From Nitrososphaerota archaeon (GTDB taxonomy: Archaea; Thermoproteota; Nitrososphaeria; Nitrososphaerales; Gagatemarchaeaceae): a stretch of 64,000 bases of DNA. The notes under the pieces were generated by a model, which was not told the DNA's origin, ran no database searches, and worked only from the letters and a program-made list of their open reading frames with translations. Position numbers and translations under genes: made by a program. This document shows positions 25,175 to 34,787 of the stretch, one piece after another; the stretch's first letter is position 1; every line of letters starts with the position of its first letter. The stretch spans positions 41,724 through 105,723 of the forward strand of contig JACQFN010000013.1 of NCBI GenBank assembly GCA_016200045.1. Reading direction: 5' to 3'.

Positions 25175-26932
25175 TTGCTGAGAGAAGGACGGGATTCGTA
25201 CTGGAAGGAAAAGGCGGCGTCGGTGATCGAGAAGCGGGCTGAGCCGGGGACGCTTTACGATGCAAAGGCGCTGGAGGACGCCAGGAAGGGAGCCAAGCAG
25301 TGGGAGGAGAAGGTGCTCGGCCCTTGGATGAAAACAGGCGGGGGCGCGGGGGCGGAGAGGCAGACAGCCTCAGGCATTCCGCTGAAGCCAATGTACACCC
25401 CCGCCGACGTGAAGGACGCAGACTATGCCGCCGAAGGTTTCCCCGGAGTCTTCCCGTACATCAGGGGCGTCTACCCCGACATGTACAGGGGGAGGACCTG
25501 GACGATGCGGATGTTCTCCGGGTACGGGGCTCCAGAGGACACCAATGCGAGACTGAAGTTGCTACTCGGGCACGGCGAGACTGGGCTCAGCGTCGCGTTC
25601 GACATGCCAACTCTCTACGGATACGACTGCGACCACGAGCGGGCGCACGGAGAGGTCGGGAGGTGCGGGGTCAACGTCTCCTCGCTGCGCGACATGGAGG
25701 TCATCTTCGCCGGCATCCCCCTCGACAAGGTGAGCACTTCGATGACTATCAACGCCCCAGCCACGGTATTGACGTGCATGTACGCAGGGGTGGCTCGGAA
25801 ACAGAAGGTCCCAGTGGCCGGGCTGAGGGGGACTGTCCAGGCTGACATGCTGAAGGAGTACATCGCCCAGAAGGAGTGGGTCTACCCGCCCGAGGCGCAC
25901 CTGAGGCTCGTCAGGGACCTGATGCTTTACTGCACGAGGGAAATGCCCCTCTGGAACTACATCAGCATAAGCGGCTACCACATACGCGAGGCCGGGTCGA
26001 GCGCGGTCCAGGAGCTCGCCTTCACGCTGGCAGACGGCTTCGGCTATGTGGAGCTCGGAAAGGAGGCGGGGCTGAAGGTAGGGGAGTTTGCTCCAAGGCT
26101 CAGCTTCTTTTTCAACTCGACGATGGACTTCTTCGAGGAGATAGCGAAGTTCAGGGCCGCTAGGAGGATTTGGGCGACGGTCCTGAAAGAGAAGTACGGC
26201 GTCACCGACAAGAGGAGCCTGTTGATGAGGTTCCACACCCAGACCTCAGGCGCTTCGCTCACCTGGCAACAGCCCCTGAACAACATCGTGCGGACTGCGA
26301 TTGAAGGCCTGGCGGCCGTCCTCGGGGGGACCCAGTCGCTTCACACGAATTCGTACGACGAGGCCTGGGCCCTACCGACCGAGCAGGCGGTGCAGGTCGC
26401 GCTGAGGACCCAGCAGGTGATCGCCGAGGAGACAGGGGTCCCGAACGTGATCGACCCCCTGGGAGGTTCGTACTACGTCGAGTGGCTAACAGAGCAGATG
26501 GAGGAGGAGGCCTACAAGTATTTTGAAAGGATCGAGGCCGCAGGAGGCCTCCTGAAGGCGGTGAAGTCGGGATACCTTCAGCGAGAGATAGCGGAGAACT
26601 CGTACAGGCTGTCAAGGCGGGTCGAGGAAGGGGAAGACAACATCGTGGGGGTCAACAAGTACGCGGTGCAGGAGAAGGAGCCCATCGACACCCTGAAGAT
26701 CGACTTCAAGGCGCAGAGGAGCCAAGTCGAGAGGCTCGAGAAGGTCAAGCGCGAGAGAGACAGGGCAAAGGTTGGCAGGGCCCTTGGAAGCCTGCGGAGG
26801 GCGTTCGAATCGGAAGACGTGAACTCGATTTATCCGATGATGGAGTCGGTGATGAGCTACGCCACCCTCGGGGAGATTGTCTCCGTGGGAAGAGAGGTCT
26901 GGGGAACTTACAAGGAGCCCCAGATACTCTGA
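25175..26932 (+). CDS. mcmA: Methylmalonyl-CoA mutase, large (catalytic) subunit
   Basis: About 585 residues. The catalytic TIM barrel is shown by [40 protein letters not shown] (substrate-contact Tyr region), [20 protein letters not shown], and [20 protein letters not shown]. The cobalamin domain is absent and is encoded separately at 27519, the archaeal arrangement. It isomerises methylmalonyl-CoA and succinyl-CoA. The frame starts at GTG 25157, but the TATA-like ctttattt at about 25141 suggests a transcript start near 25170 and a leaderless TTG at 25175. Confidence 0.95.
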   Translation: MLREGRDSYWKEKAASVIEKRAEPGTLYDAKALEDARKGAKQWEEKVLGPWMKTGGGAGAERQTASGIPLKPMYTPADVKDADYAAEGFPGVFPYIRGVYPDMYRGRTWTMRMFSGYGAPEDTNARLKLLLGHGETGLSVAFDMPTLYGYDCDHERAHGEVGRCGVNVSSLRDMEVIFAGIPLDKVSTSMTINAPATVLTCMYAGVARKQKVPVAGLRGTVQADMLKEYIAQKEWVYPPEAHLRLVRDLMLYCTREMPLWNYISISGYHIREAGSSAVQELAFTLADGFGYVELGKEAGLKVGEFAPRLSFFFNSTMDFFEEIAKFRAARRIWATVLKEKYGVTDKRSLLMRFHTQTSGASLTWQQPLNNIVRTAIEGLAAVLGGTQSLHTNSYDEAWALPTEQAVQVALRTQQVIAEETGVPNVIDPLGGSYYVEWLTEQMEEEAYKYFERIEAAGGLLKAVKSGYLQREIAENSYRLSRRVEEGEDNIVGVNKYAVQEKEPIDTLKIDFKAQRSQVERLEKVKRERDRAKVGRALGSLRRAFESEDVNSIYPMMESVMSYATLGEIVSVGREVWGTYKEPQIL

Positions 26933-27465
26933 ACGCGAAAGCACGCTCGGGGAGGGCCGAAGGTCGCAGGCTCGAGGTCAGGCCAGCCAGGGCGAACGAC
27001 GTCCCAAGGCTCTCCGTGTTCTTCATCCGTGCGTGGAAGGAGTCGGGGCCGGCCGCGATGGGGTTCACCGGTGCGAATGAGGAAGCGATCGGAGTAATCG
27101 GGTCTAAGGAGTTCCTCTCGAGGAGGCTGGCGAGCCCGAACAATAGGACGGTCCTGGCCGAAGAAGGCGGGCGGGTAATAGGGTTCGCGAGCCTGCGGTC
27201 GACCTCCGGGAGGGAGGCGGAGCTGACGGGGTTCGTCGTCCTTCAGGACTCAAGAGGCATTGGGGTGGGTACGAGACTCCTCCGCAAGACGGTCGAGGTC
27301 GCGAAGAAAAGGGGATGCCGATTGGTGACGGTCAGGCCAGAGGAGACGAACGCCCAGGCAATAGGACTCTTGAAGAAGGCGGGGTTCCTGATGTCCAGGA
27401 AGTCGGTCGAGAAGGTCGGGAGGATGAAGTCAACGATGCAGGTCATGGTCCTCCGGCTCGGGTGA
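26929..27465 (+). CDS. GNAT acetyltransferase (unusual start)
   Basis: The protein reads LEVRPARANDVPRLSVFFIR, then VIGFASLRSTS, ELTGFVVLQDSRGIGVGTRL (acetyl-CoA loop RGIGVGT) and NAQAIGLLKKAGF, a complete GNAT. The only standard start, GTG 27016, removes the first strand and helix of the fold. No ATG, GTG or TTG lies between the mcmA end and that point; a CTG at 26929 overlaps the mcmA TGA as CTGA and would retain the whole domain, so translational coupling is proposed. It sits between the two mutase subunits; it might acylate a protein of this pathway, which is speculation. Confidence 0.75.
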   Translation: MNAKARSGRAEGRRLEVRPARANDVPRLSVFFIRAWKESGPAAMGFTGANEEAIGVIGSKEFLSRRLASPNNRTVLAEEGGRVIGFASLRSTSGREAELTGFVVLQDSRGIGVGTRLLRKTVEVAKKRGCRLVTVRPEETNAQAIGLLKKAGFLMSRKSVEKVGRMKSTMQVMVLRLG

Positions 27466-27518
27466 ACCGTCGAGGCCGACAACCTTTTTCTAACTCAGGG
27501 GTTCGCGGCGTCTCGGGA

Positions 27519-27947
27519 ATGCCGAAGATGGGGCGGTCGACGAGAAAGATACGGATCCTCGTCGCCAAGCCGGGGCTGGACGGACACGACAGGGGGGTCC
27601 TGGTCCTGGCGAGGGCGTTCAGGGACGCGGGGATGGAAGTGATCTACATCGGGCTCCTTCCGTCCCCCGAGGAAGTGGCCCAGATGGCGGTAGACGAGGA
27701 CGTGGACGTCGTCGCCCTATCGCTGCTGAACGGTGCCCACATGACCGCGTTCCCCAAGGTGAAGAAGAGACTCGACGCACTTGGCGGGAAGAGGATAGCC
27801 GTTGTGGGCGGGGGAATCATACCGGACGAAGACAAGCCGAAGCTGATGAAACTTGGGATCACGGGGTTGTTCGGCCCGGGGAGCTCCCTCCAGGAAATAG
27901 TGGAACACGTAAGAGGAAGGGTCGAAAGGGAGAGGAGGAGGGATTAG
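27519..27947 (+). CDS. mcmB: Methylmalonyl-CoA mutase, small (B12-binding) subunit
   Basis: 142 residues forming a cobalamin-binding Rossmann domain: ILVAKPGLDGHDRGVLVLAR carries DxHxxG with the cobalt-ligand His at residue 23, ALSLLNGAHMTAFPKV is the SxL motif, and AVVGGGIIPDEDKPKL the GG motif. It completes the mutase with the large subunit at 25175. The acyl-CoA dehydrogenase starts 1 nt after its stop, so mcmA-GNAT-mcmB-acyl-CoA dehydrogenase form one operon. Confidence 0.95.
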   Translation: MPKMGRSTRKIRILVAKPGLDGHDRGVLVLARAFRDAGMEVIYIGLLPSPEEVAQMAVDEDVDVVALSLLNGAHMTAFPKVKKRLDALGGKRIAVVGGGIIPDEDKPKLMKLGITGLFGPGSSLQEIVEHVRGRVERERRRD

Positions 27948-27948
27948 G

Positions 27949-29169
27949 TTGCTCGAGCAGGACGACTACATGAACCTCTCGAAGATGAACTTCGACGTCT
28001 CCGAAGAGCAGGCCCTGATTCTGGAGCAGGTCGACAGGGTCTGCAGGCAGATCCGTCCAGTCGAAGACAAATGCTACCTCGAGAGGAGGATAAACGACCA
28101 AGTCAAGCCGATGTTCGGCAAGGCGCACCTGCTGGGGCTCCCCGTGTCCAGGAAGTACGGGGACGGGCAGGGTGCGGACATGGTGACCTACGCCCTGGCG
28201 ATAGAGAGGATCGGGAGAGAAGGGACGGGGCTGAGGACGTTCTTCTCGGTCCACATGGCGCTAGGGCAGATGACGGTCCAGCTTTGGGGGAACGAGGAAC
28301 AGAGGCAGAGGATCCTTACCCCGGCCACGAAGGGCGATGCGATTTTGGCGTTCGGGCTTACGGAGCCCAACGCGGGGAGCGACCCCGCCTCACTGACGAC
28401 CTACTTTGAGGAGAAGGAGGGGAAGTACTTTCTGACAGGGCAGAAGATGTGGATCTCGCTGGGCTCGACCGCGAAGTACGTCCTGGTGTTCGCCTACCCG
28501 AAGGGGAGGAGGGAGGGGATGTGCGGTTTCATGGTAGACACCGAAACACCGGGTTTCAGGGCAGAGCTGATCGGGCAGAAGCTGGGTCTCCCCACGGCCG
28601 ACACTTCGACGCTTTACCTGGAGAAGGTCGAGGTCCCCAAGGAGAACCTGCTCGGCCCGCCGGGGAAGGGTATGTCGGTCGCCCTCTCAGGGCTGATGAA
28701 CGGAAGGCTGAGCGTCGCGGCCGGATGCGTCGGGGTAATGCAGGACTGCCTCGATGAGTCGGTGAGGTACTCCGGAGTCAGGTTCCAGCACGGGAAGGTC
28801 ATCGGGAAGCACCAGCTCGTCCAGAGGCACATCGGCCTGATGTCCACCAACCTGGACGCGGCGAAGCTTCTCCTCCTGAAGGCTGCGTTCACGAAGCAGA
28901 AGTACGAGGAGAACCCGTCCAGCCTCGAGCTAAGGGAGGCGACAGACCTGGCGATAACCAAGGCCAAGTACTTCGCCGCAAAGGCTTCCTTCGATTCTGC
29001 GAACAGGGCGGTCCAGGTCTTCGGAGCCAACGGATACTCCTTCGAGAACAGGCCGGCCAGGCATCTGGTGGACACTAGGGTGACAATGATCTACGAAGGT
29101 GCCAACGAGATATTGGAACAGAAGATAGCGCTCGGCTCACTCGGCAAACAGTTCGAGGCATTTTCCTAA
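27949..29169 (+). CDS. Acyl-CoA dehydrogenase
   Basis: 406 residues from TTG 27949 (ATG 27970 is also possible). Typical segments: AFGLTEPNAGSDPASLTTYF (FAD/substrate), GQKMWISLGSTAKYVLVFA, FGANGYSFENRPARHLVDTR and the catalytic glutamate in MIYEGANEILEQKIALG. It oxidises an acyl-CoA thioester to the enoyl form, passing electrons to an ETF-like carrier. Placement after the mutase suggests branched-chain or odd-chain acyl-CoA breakdown leading to propionyl-CoA. Chain-length specificity unknown. Confidence 0.93.
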   Translation: MLEQDDYMNLSKMNFDVSEEQALILEQVDRVCRQIRPVEDKCYLERRINDQVKPMFGKAHLLGLPVSRKYGDGQGADMVTYALAIERIGREGTGLRTFFSVHMALGQMTVQLWGNEEQRQRILTPATKGDAILAFGLTEPNAGSDPASLTTYFEEKEGKYFLTGQKMWISLGSTAKYVLVFAYPKGRREGMCGFMVDTETPGFRAELIGQKLGLPTADTSTLYLEKVEVPKENLLGPPGKGMSVALSGLMNGRLSVAAGCVGVMQDCLDESVRYSGVRFQHGKVIGKHQLVQRHIGLMSTNLDAAKLLLLKAAFTKQKYEENPSSLELREATDLAITKAKYFAAKASFDSANRAVQVFGANGYSFENRPARHLVDTRVTMIYEGANEILEQKIALGSLGKQFEAFS

Positions 29170-29180
29170 GCAAGGGGCCT

Positions 29181-30740
29181 GTGAACATGCGGCCCAAGAA
29201 TGCGGTCATCACACTTGCAGTGCTGGCCGTCATAGGCGTGGCCGGGTTCGTTTCGTATACCCTTGTGACGTCTCCGAAGGGGAGGTCTAGCCTGTCGACG
29301 ACAGGCTCATGCGTGCCGACCGGGGTCGCGGAGGTGACCGAGTCGGCTCCGGCGGTCGTCGTCTCGGGGACGAATCGTTCTACATCGAAGACAAACCTGA
29401 CGGAGTTCGGCGCGGTCAGAGAGTATGCCCTCCCCGGTCCCATGAGGTGGGCGAACGGCATAACGACCGCACCTGACGGGTCCGTGTGGTTCGGGGAGGA
29501 GTCTGTTCCAGGTGTGGGCCACCTCGACCGGAACGGGACGCTCGTCGAGTATCCCTGGCCCAACCCCGCGGCTTACTCCGGGGACCCCGGCAACTACAAG
29601 ACTGGGATATGGGGTATCGTGATCTGGGAGGGAAAGGTCTGGGCGACCGACATGGAAAGGAACCAGCTCGTGGGGGTCGACCCCTTGACGGGAGGGGTTG
29701 AGAGGGTCAACTTGACCGGAATGGCGGACTCGCCGTACACCCTTACAGCTTCCCCGGGGGGGGACCTGTGGTTCACCTCCCTTTCTAACCCGGGGAGGAT
29801 AGGGAGGCTCAACCCTGGCCTTGGGCTGTCGGTCTTCACCTTCAGGCATCTGTGCGGGCAGGAGCCTCTTCAGCTCGATTTCGTGAATTCGACCTCTGGG
29901 TTCTTCGTGGCCCTTGACCCGCTTAGCCCTTCCGGGGCGGGTGGGCTCTTCAGGTTCGACGTTTCTGAGGGGCCGACAGGGATGGTGGCGAACCAGGTGG
30001 GGGGTGAATTCTCGCTTTACGACCCCGACAGCGTGTCTGTCTCTGGGGACGTGGCTTGGGTCGTACAGCACGGGCCCTCGAACATCCTGAGCTACAGCCT
30101 CAGCTCCGGTTCGTGGTCGGTCTGGCCGACTTCGACGGTTAGATACACGAACTTCACCCTTCCCTACTTCGTGGAAGCTGTTGGGGGAAAGGCATGGTTC
30201 AACGAGCACTACGGGAACAAGATAGGGGTCATCGACCCGGCGACCCGAAAGCTGACGGAATACGGCGAGGGAGACCCGGCTTCGGTGAACCAGACGCTGG
30301 TCCAGAACGACCTCACCATCGCGACGGGCCAGGGAGGATTGTGGTTCACCTCGATCACGGGCAACTACATCGGTTTCGTCAATTCTACTGTCGACACTGG
30401 GTTCGGGGTAACCCCACGCGGGTCAAGGACCGCGACGCTGACCCCGGGTTTCCAGGCGATATTCCAGGTGGCGGTCAGCAGGACGATGCCGAAGGAACTC
30501 AGGGTCGAGGTTTCGGACTCGGAGCTTTCGACGTCCGTTCCCAAGCTCATTTCGGTCGCGGTCAACCAGACCGTCATCCTTCCGCCGAGCGTGCCGGCGG
30601 GGTCGCACTTCGACGACGTCATTCTGCAGGTGACGGTCTCAGCTGACCCTGCCCTGAAGCCGGGGCAGTATGTGCTCGCCGTGACCGCGACTGACGGGTC
30701 GGTGTACCAGACCTGCTATCTGGATTTGGATGTCGGGTGA
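29181..30740 (+). CDS. Secreted/anchored Vgb-like beta-propeller protein
   Basis: 519 residues. An N-terminal membrane anchor (VITLAVLAVIGVAGFVSYTL) precedes repeated blades such as GITTAPDGSVWFGEESVPGV, TLTASPGGDLWFTSLSNPGR and IATGQGGLWFTSITGNYIGF. These are the streptogramin-lyase (Vgb)/NHL-like six- or seven-bladed propeller repeats. The C-terminal about 100 residues form a beta domain like NEW3/CARDB. It is extracellular; lyase activity is doubtful because archaea carry many such sensors or binders with no known ligand. Likely start GTG 29181 or ATG 29187. Confidence 0.8.
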   Translation: MNMRPKNAVITLAVLAVIGVAGFVSYTLVTSPKGRSSLSTTGSCVPTGVAEVTESAPAVVVSGTNRSTSKTNLTEFGAVREYALPGPMRWANGITTAPDGSVWFGEESVPGVGHLDRNGTLVEYPWPNPAAYSGDPGNYKTGIWGIVIWEGKVWATDMERNQLVGVDPLTGGVERVNLTGMADSPYTLTASPGGDLWFTSLSNPGRIGRLNPGLGLSVFTFRHLCGQEPLQLDFVNSTSGFFVALDPLSPSGAGGLFRFDVSEGPTGMVANQVGGEFSLYDPDSVSVSGDVAWVVQHGPSNILSYSLSSGSWSVWPTSTVRYTNFTLPYFVEAVGGKAWFNEHYGNKIGVIDPATRKLTEYGEGDPASVNQTLVQNDLTIATGQGGLWFTSITGNYIGFVNSTVDTGFGVTPRGSRTATLTPGFQAIFQVAVSRTMPKELRVEVSDSELSTSVPKLISVAVNQTVILPPSVPAGSHFDDVILQVTVSADPALKPGQYVLAVTATDGSVYQTCYLDLDVG

Positions 30741-30749
30741 CCGCGGCTT

Positions 30750-31514
30750 TCAGATGAGCCTGTAGACGCAGAGAAACAGCGCGACCGAGAGGACCGAGGC
30801 GACAACCCCCTTCAGGATTCTTTCGTACCCGGCCGCGAGGTCCGACCAGGACAGGTCTGTGGGGAGGCTCTTGATCGCCTTGTAGGGTCTTGACGCGTTT
30901 ATCTCGACGTACGCCGTGGAGAGACCGAACAGACCCCCGGCCAGGGCGCCGGCCCCAACCTGGTTGGTCTGGAGGATGAATCCCGCAACGACTGGAAGGA
31001 ACCCCCAGCTGAAGGCGAACCAGAGGTCCGTGTGGAACCTCCCGCCGAAGAGCTCCAGGTTGTACGCGAACAGGAAGAAGGCCTCGACCACCCCGACCGC
31101 GACCAGCAACGGGGCATACACGATTGCGTAGAACAGGCCGAGGGCGAACGCAGGGACGAGTCCGCTCGCGGCGACGACGTAAAGTTGGCGCCTCGTAAGG
31201 AACTCTCCCCAGGGCCTGTTGGGGGCCGTGGCGTCGAGTGCGTGCGCGGAGATCCCGACCGACAGGAGGTAGACGGCGGCTAGGGCGGCTACCCTGTCCC
31301 AGTGAACGGCCGAAGGCGAGAGCAGCGCCCCGACCACCGTGTAGCTTGCGTTCATCAGGGTGTAGGGAAAAAAGGTGAGACCCAGGAGCAGCCTGAACCG
31401 TCGGGGGCCGAACTTGGGTACGTACCATTCACTTGCCCTTGTGCCTGATGGCGCTTCGTCCAATCGCTCCTCTGGTCGTTGGGAACGTAATGACCGTTTC
31501 GAAGGGACAGCCAC
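30750..31514 (-). CDS. UbiA-like prenyltransferase, divergent
   Basis: About 254 residues with seven or so membrane helices. The segment ISAHALDATAPNRPWGEFLT followed by RRQLYVVAASGL has the spacing of UbiA motif I (NDxxDxxxDxxNRP), but two of its usual acidic residues are replaced. A second motif region (ALGLFYAIVYAPLLVAVGV) is hydrophobic. The divergent neighbour is a UbiE-like methyltransferase, which supports a quinone or prenyl-lipid role. Start uncertain: GTG 31514 or TTG 31517; the frame is open to 31553, which would overlap the divergent gene's start by 2 bp. Activity uncertain because of the motif changes. Confidence 0.6.
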   Translation of the reverse strand: MAVPSKRSLRSQRPEERLDEAPSGTRASEWYVPKFGPRRFRLLLGLTFFPYTLMNASYTVVGALLSPSAVHWDRVAALAAVYLLSVGISAHALDATAPNRPWGEFLTRRQLYVVAASGLVPAFALGLFYAIVYAPLLVAVGVVEAFFLFAYNLELFGGRFHTDLWFAFSWGFLPVVAGFILQTNQVGAGALAGGLFGLSTAYVEINASRPYKAIKSLPTDLSWSDLAAGYERILKGVVASVLSVALFLCVYRLI

Positions 31515-31551
31515 CAAGGATAAGGCCAGGGAAGGACTGTTCCCAAGAATC

Positions 31552-32268
31552 ATGGACGAGCGAGGCCCCGGGTTGCACCGGACCGCCCTGGAGATGTTCG
31601 GGGGGCTGGCGAAGTCCTACGAAAGAACCCTCGACCTGGCGACCCTCGTCCAGGACAGATACTGGAAGAGGTGGATAGCGGACAATGCGGCCCTGAGCCG
31701 GGGAGACAGGGTATTGGACATCGGCGCGGGGACTTGCCTCCTCGAAGAGAGATTGGAAGGGTCCGGCTGCGAAGTGATGGGACTCGACCTGACGGAAGAG
31801 ATGCTCAGTGCGGGTCGGGACAAGAAGCTGGGGTGCGTAAAGCTGCTGGTCCGCGGGGACGCGGAGTACCTCCCTTTCAGAGAGGAGGCCTTCGACGTGG
31901 TCGTGTCTTGCTACGTCCCGAAGTACGTCGAGTTGGTTGCGTTCGCCCATGAGATCGCGAGGGTCCTGAAGGACGGCGGAAAGGTTGCGCTCTATGACTT
32001 CGTCAGGCCCGGAGGGCCCTGGCTTGCTGTATTGGCTCTCTATCTTCACGGCGGGATGAGGATCGCCGGGTTCCTCCTCTCGCTCGCTGGAAACAGCGCG
32101 GCGACCACCTTCAGGAACCTTCCGAGAATAGTAGAGGGAGCGACTTGGCAAGAGCGGCTCCCGAAGCTTCTTGCTCGTACCGGTGTCCGGACCGTCAAGA
32201 ACCTGAAGCTTACCGGGGGGGTGGTCGGCGCCTACTCGGGAAAGAAGTCCGGCGAATCGCTTACATAA
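31552..32268 (+). CDS. UbiE/MenG-like SAM-dependent methyltransferase
   Basis: 238 residues. Class I methyltransferase with GDRVLDIGAGTCLLEERLEG (SAM motif I), GLDLTEEMLSAG, a GDAEYLPFREEAFDVVVSCY motif typical of UbiE/COQ5, and EIARVLKDGGKVALYDFVRP. A C-terminal hydrophobic stretch suggests membrane contact. It probably methylates a prenylated quinone or lipid precursor, fitting the divergent UbiA-like gene. Substrate not proven. Confidence 0.8.
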   Translation: MDERGPGLHRTALEMFGGLAKSYERTLDLATLVQDRYWKRWIADNAALSRGDRVLDIGAGTCLLEERLEGSGCEVMGLDLTEEMLSAGRDKKLGCVKLLVRGDAEYLPFREEAFDVVVSCYVPKYVELVAFAHEIARVLKDGGKVALYDFVRPGGPWLAVLALYLHGGMRIAGFLLSLAGNSAATTFRNLPRIVEGATWQERLPKLLARTGVRTVKNLKLTGGVVGAYSGKKSGESLT

Positions 32269-32297
32269 CGCGTCAGTGGACCGGACGAAGAGACAAA

Positions 32298-32765
32298 ATG
32301 AAATGGGTAACAAGAGAGAAGGCGAAAGTCGATAGGATTGCGTGTCCGTGGTTGATCAAGAGGTTCGTCGACCCCGCGGCCGACTTCATTTTCGTCCCTC
32401 CGGAAATGGTCAAGGAGACGGCACAGCGCGAAGGGGCGATCGCGTTCGATGCGGCCGGGGTCGAGCTGACCCACTACAAGGAAGGAAACAGGGAGTTCGT
32501 CAGCTTCGACGCCATCATCAAGAAGTACGGGCTCACCGACCCTGCGCTCCTGGAGCTGGCGAAGATCGTCAGGGGAGCGGACGCAAAGATCCCGGACGCC
32601 CCCGTGGAGTCTGCCGGCCTGGAGGCTGCGGCACTCGGGTTCAGGAGGATAGCCCGGGACGACTTCGAGAACATGCGCCTCCAGTTCCCCGCGTACGACG
32701 CCCTGTACGAGTACTGCAAGGCGAGGATGGCCGGAGCCGCGAGCCTCGAACACTCCCCGAAGTAG
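32298..32765 (+). CDS. ChrB C-terminal-like (chromate resistance) domain protein
   Basis: 155 residues. WVTREKAKVDRIACPWLIKR and the following FVDPAADFIFVPP match the ChrB C-terminal domain (PF09828-type), with KYGLTDPALLELAKIVRGAD in the middle. It is a standalone copy without the ChrB N-terminal regulator, and no ChrA transporter is next to it; an MFS gene follows 5 nt later. Metal or oxidative-stress sensing is known for the family, but the role here is unclear. Confidence 0.78.
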   Translation: MKWVTREKAKVDRIACPWLIKRFVDPAADFIFVPPEMVKETAQREGAIAFDAAGVELTHYKEGNREFVSFDAIIKKYGLTDPALLELAKIVRGADAKIPDAPVESAGLEAAALGFRRIARDDFENMRLQFPAYDALYEYCKARMAGAASLEHSPK

Positions 32766-32770
32766 GCCCC

Positions 32771-33958
32771 TTGTCGGAGAAGTCGAGCGACCGGGGACCA
32801 CTCCCACTGTATGTGGCTAAAGGCTCCCGGGTCTATGTTTCGGGCCTCCTCAGCATCGTGATCCCGTTCTACCTGTCGACCCTCGGGTACGACCTGGCGT
32901 TTCAGGGTGTGGCCCTGACCGCCATTCTCGCTGGAGGCGCTCTGTCGAACATCGCGCTTGCTTACTTCGACACCAGAATAAGCCGCAGGAGGATGCTGCA
33001 AGGGTTCAGCCTCCTCATGGTCGCTTCAGGGGTGATTCTTGCGGAGACCGAGTCACCACTCCCGATACTGATCGCATGCCTCGTAGGAAACATCAGCACC
33101 AGCGGCACCGAAGCTGGACCGTTTCAGTCGGTCGAGGCCGGGGCCCTCCCGGAGCTAGTCCCGGCGACGAAGACGGTCAGAACCTTCGGAAGGTACAATC
33201 TCATTGGATACACTTCGGCGGCCGCGGGAACCCTTACCTCGTCTGTGCCGGGTCTCTTCGGAGGGAACATATGGGCCTTCAGAGCGCTCTTTCTGGGATT
33301 CGCGCTCGCGGGGGTGCTGCTGTTCGGCCTCTACCAGAAGGTTAGAGGGATAGACGTGAAGGGCGGAGACAAACCTGGGCTCGCCAGTCTCGGCCCGGAA
33401 TCTCGGCGAGAGGCAGGCTTGCTCTCCGGCCTCTTCTCGCTCGACGCGTTCGGGGGGACGTTCGTCTCGCAGTACCTCCTGTCGACGTTCTTCCGAGTGG
33501 CGTACGGGCTCTCGCTGACGACCCTCGCCCCCGTGTTCTTCGTCGCGAGCGTCATAACTGCTGCGTCGACCTACCTCGCCGCCGCGATCGCGGAGAGAAT
33601 CGGGAACCTCAGGACGATGGTATACACGCATCTGACCTCTAGCGCCTTCCTGATCATGATTCCCCTTGCCGGGTCGCTGGTGGTATCGGTGGGGTTCCTG
33701 TTCCTCAGGCAGAGCTTCTCACAAATGGACGTCCCCACACGACAGGCCCTAATGGCCCAGATCTTCGGGCAGAGGGAGAGAGTTGCGGCGTACGCGGTGA
33801 CCAACACTGCGAGGACTGCCGGGGCGTTCGCGGGCGGGCCGGTCGCGGCTGGTCTGTTGACTGTCGGGACTGTGTCAGGCTTGCTCTACGCGGGTGGTCT
33901 TACAAAGATCTTCTACGACCTTGCGATCTACTCGGCTTACAGGAAGAGATTCAGGTGA
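32771..33958 (+). CDS. MFS transporter
   Basis: 395 residues from TTG 32771, 5 nt after the ChrB-like stop. Twelve hydrophobic segments; the inter-helix loop YFDTRISRRRMLQGF after TM2 and RQSFSQMDVPTRQALMAQIF in the second half are MFS-like. It is intact, unlike the MFS at 8468. Export of a drug or metal complex is plausible given the ChrB-like neighbour, but the substrate is unknown. The 3' end faces the convergent cupredoxin gene. Confidence 0.85.
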   Translation: MSEKSSDRGPLPLYVAKGSRVYVSGLLSIVIPFYLSTLGYDLAFQGVALTAILAGGALSNIALAYFDTRISRRRMLQGFSLLMVASGVILAETESPLPILIACLVGNISTSGTEAGPFQSVEAGALPELVPATKTVRTFGRYNLIGYTSAAAGTLTSSVPGLFGGNIWAFRALFLGFALAGVLLFGLYQKVRGIDVKGGDKPGLASLGPESRREAGLLSGLFSLDAFGGTFVSQYLLSTFFRVAYGLSLTTLAPVFFVASVITAASTYLAAAIAERIGNLRTMVYTHLTSSAFLIMIPLAGSLVVSVGFLFLRQSFSQMDVPTRQALMAQIFGQRERVAAYAVTNTARTAGAFAGGPVAAGLLTVGTVSGLLYAGGLTKIFYDLAIYSAYRKRFR

Positions 33959-33970
33959 ACGCCCAGAGTC

Positions 33971-34787
33971 TTAGGGAGAGACCGTTACGTTCCCCTTCAT
34001 CCAGGGATGGTAGGTGCAGACGTAGCTGAAGGTTCCTGCCTGCGAGAATGTATGGGAGAACGAATCCCCTGAGACCATGTTGCCGGAGTCGAAGAGACCA
34101 GCGGTATTGCTCGTGACGGTGTGTGACGCTGCGTCCTTGTTGGCCCACGTGACTGTGTCCCCGACGGTCGCCCGCGAAGTTCGCGGGAGAGTAGTACCCC
34201 GCAGCGTTCCCCTCATTCGCCGCTCCCTGCACGATCTTGATGTCCTCCGTCCCGGGGGCGTTGAGAAGTCTCGCCTGAGTCGCCCCTGCGAAGACTCCGA
34301 TAACCAGGCCTCCGAGCATGAAGCCGACGAAAATCAACGCTAGTACGCTTGACCGGGGTATCATTCGGCCGGCGCCCATTGTCATTCCCTTCTTCCAGAA
34401 CATCCGGAGGCCCAGGATTGAATACAGGAACGACATGATGAGGGTCGGGAGTACGGTGACGACGCCAAAGAACATGCTGTAGTTGCTCGGGTTCCCGAAT
34501 TCATCTAGGGCGAACGAACCCTCGAGGAAGATGAAGAGCCCGGTCAGAAGCACTGCGCCGAGGAATCCGAACCGGTTCTGCTTCCATACCGCAAATGAAA
34601 GCGCCAGGAAGATTATCGCGAATGGTAAGAGGATGGCGACGAAACCGCTGAAACCCACCGTGGCCAGCGACGGGGCCGCGACATAGATCAGGTATAGCCC
34701 GGAATAGAGGAGTCCAAGGAACGGGACCAAGACTTCAGGGGTCTTCCAAGAGGCCGCACTCCCGGTCGGCTGGTCAGGCAACAGCAC
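33971..34787 (-). pseudogene. Membrane protein with C-terminal cupredoxin, 1-nt frameshift
   Basis: From GTG 34787 (TATA tatata at about 34806, leaderless) the frame encodes six hydrophobic helices, then VQGAANEGNAAGYYSPANFA. There it shifts: the reading frame turns Arg/His-rich, while the next frame gives ATVGDTVTWANKDAASHTVT and SYVCTYHPWMKGNVTVSP. The latter has all type-1 copper ligands (His in SHTV, Cys, His and Met in CTYHPWM). One extra G in the GGG near 34167 explains it. An intact product would be a membrane-anchored blue-copper electron carrier. Real decay or consensus error. Confidence 0.82.
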
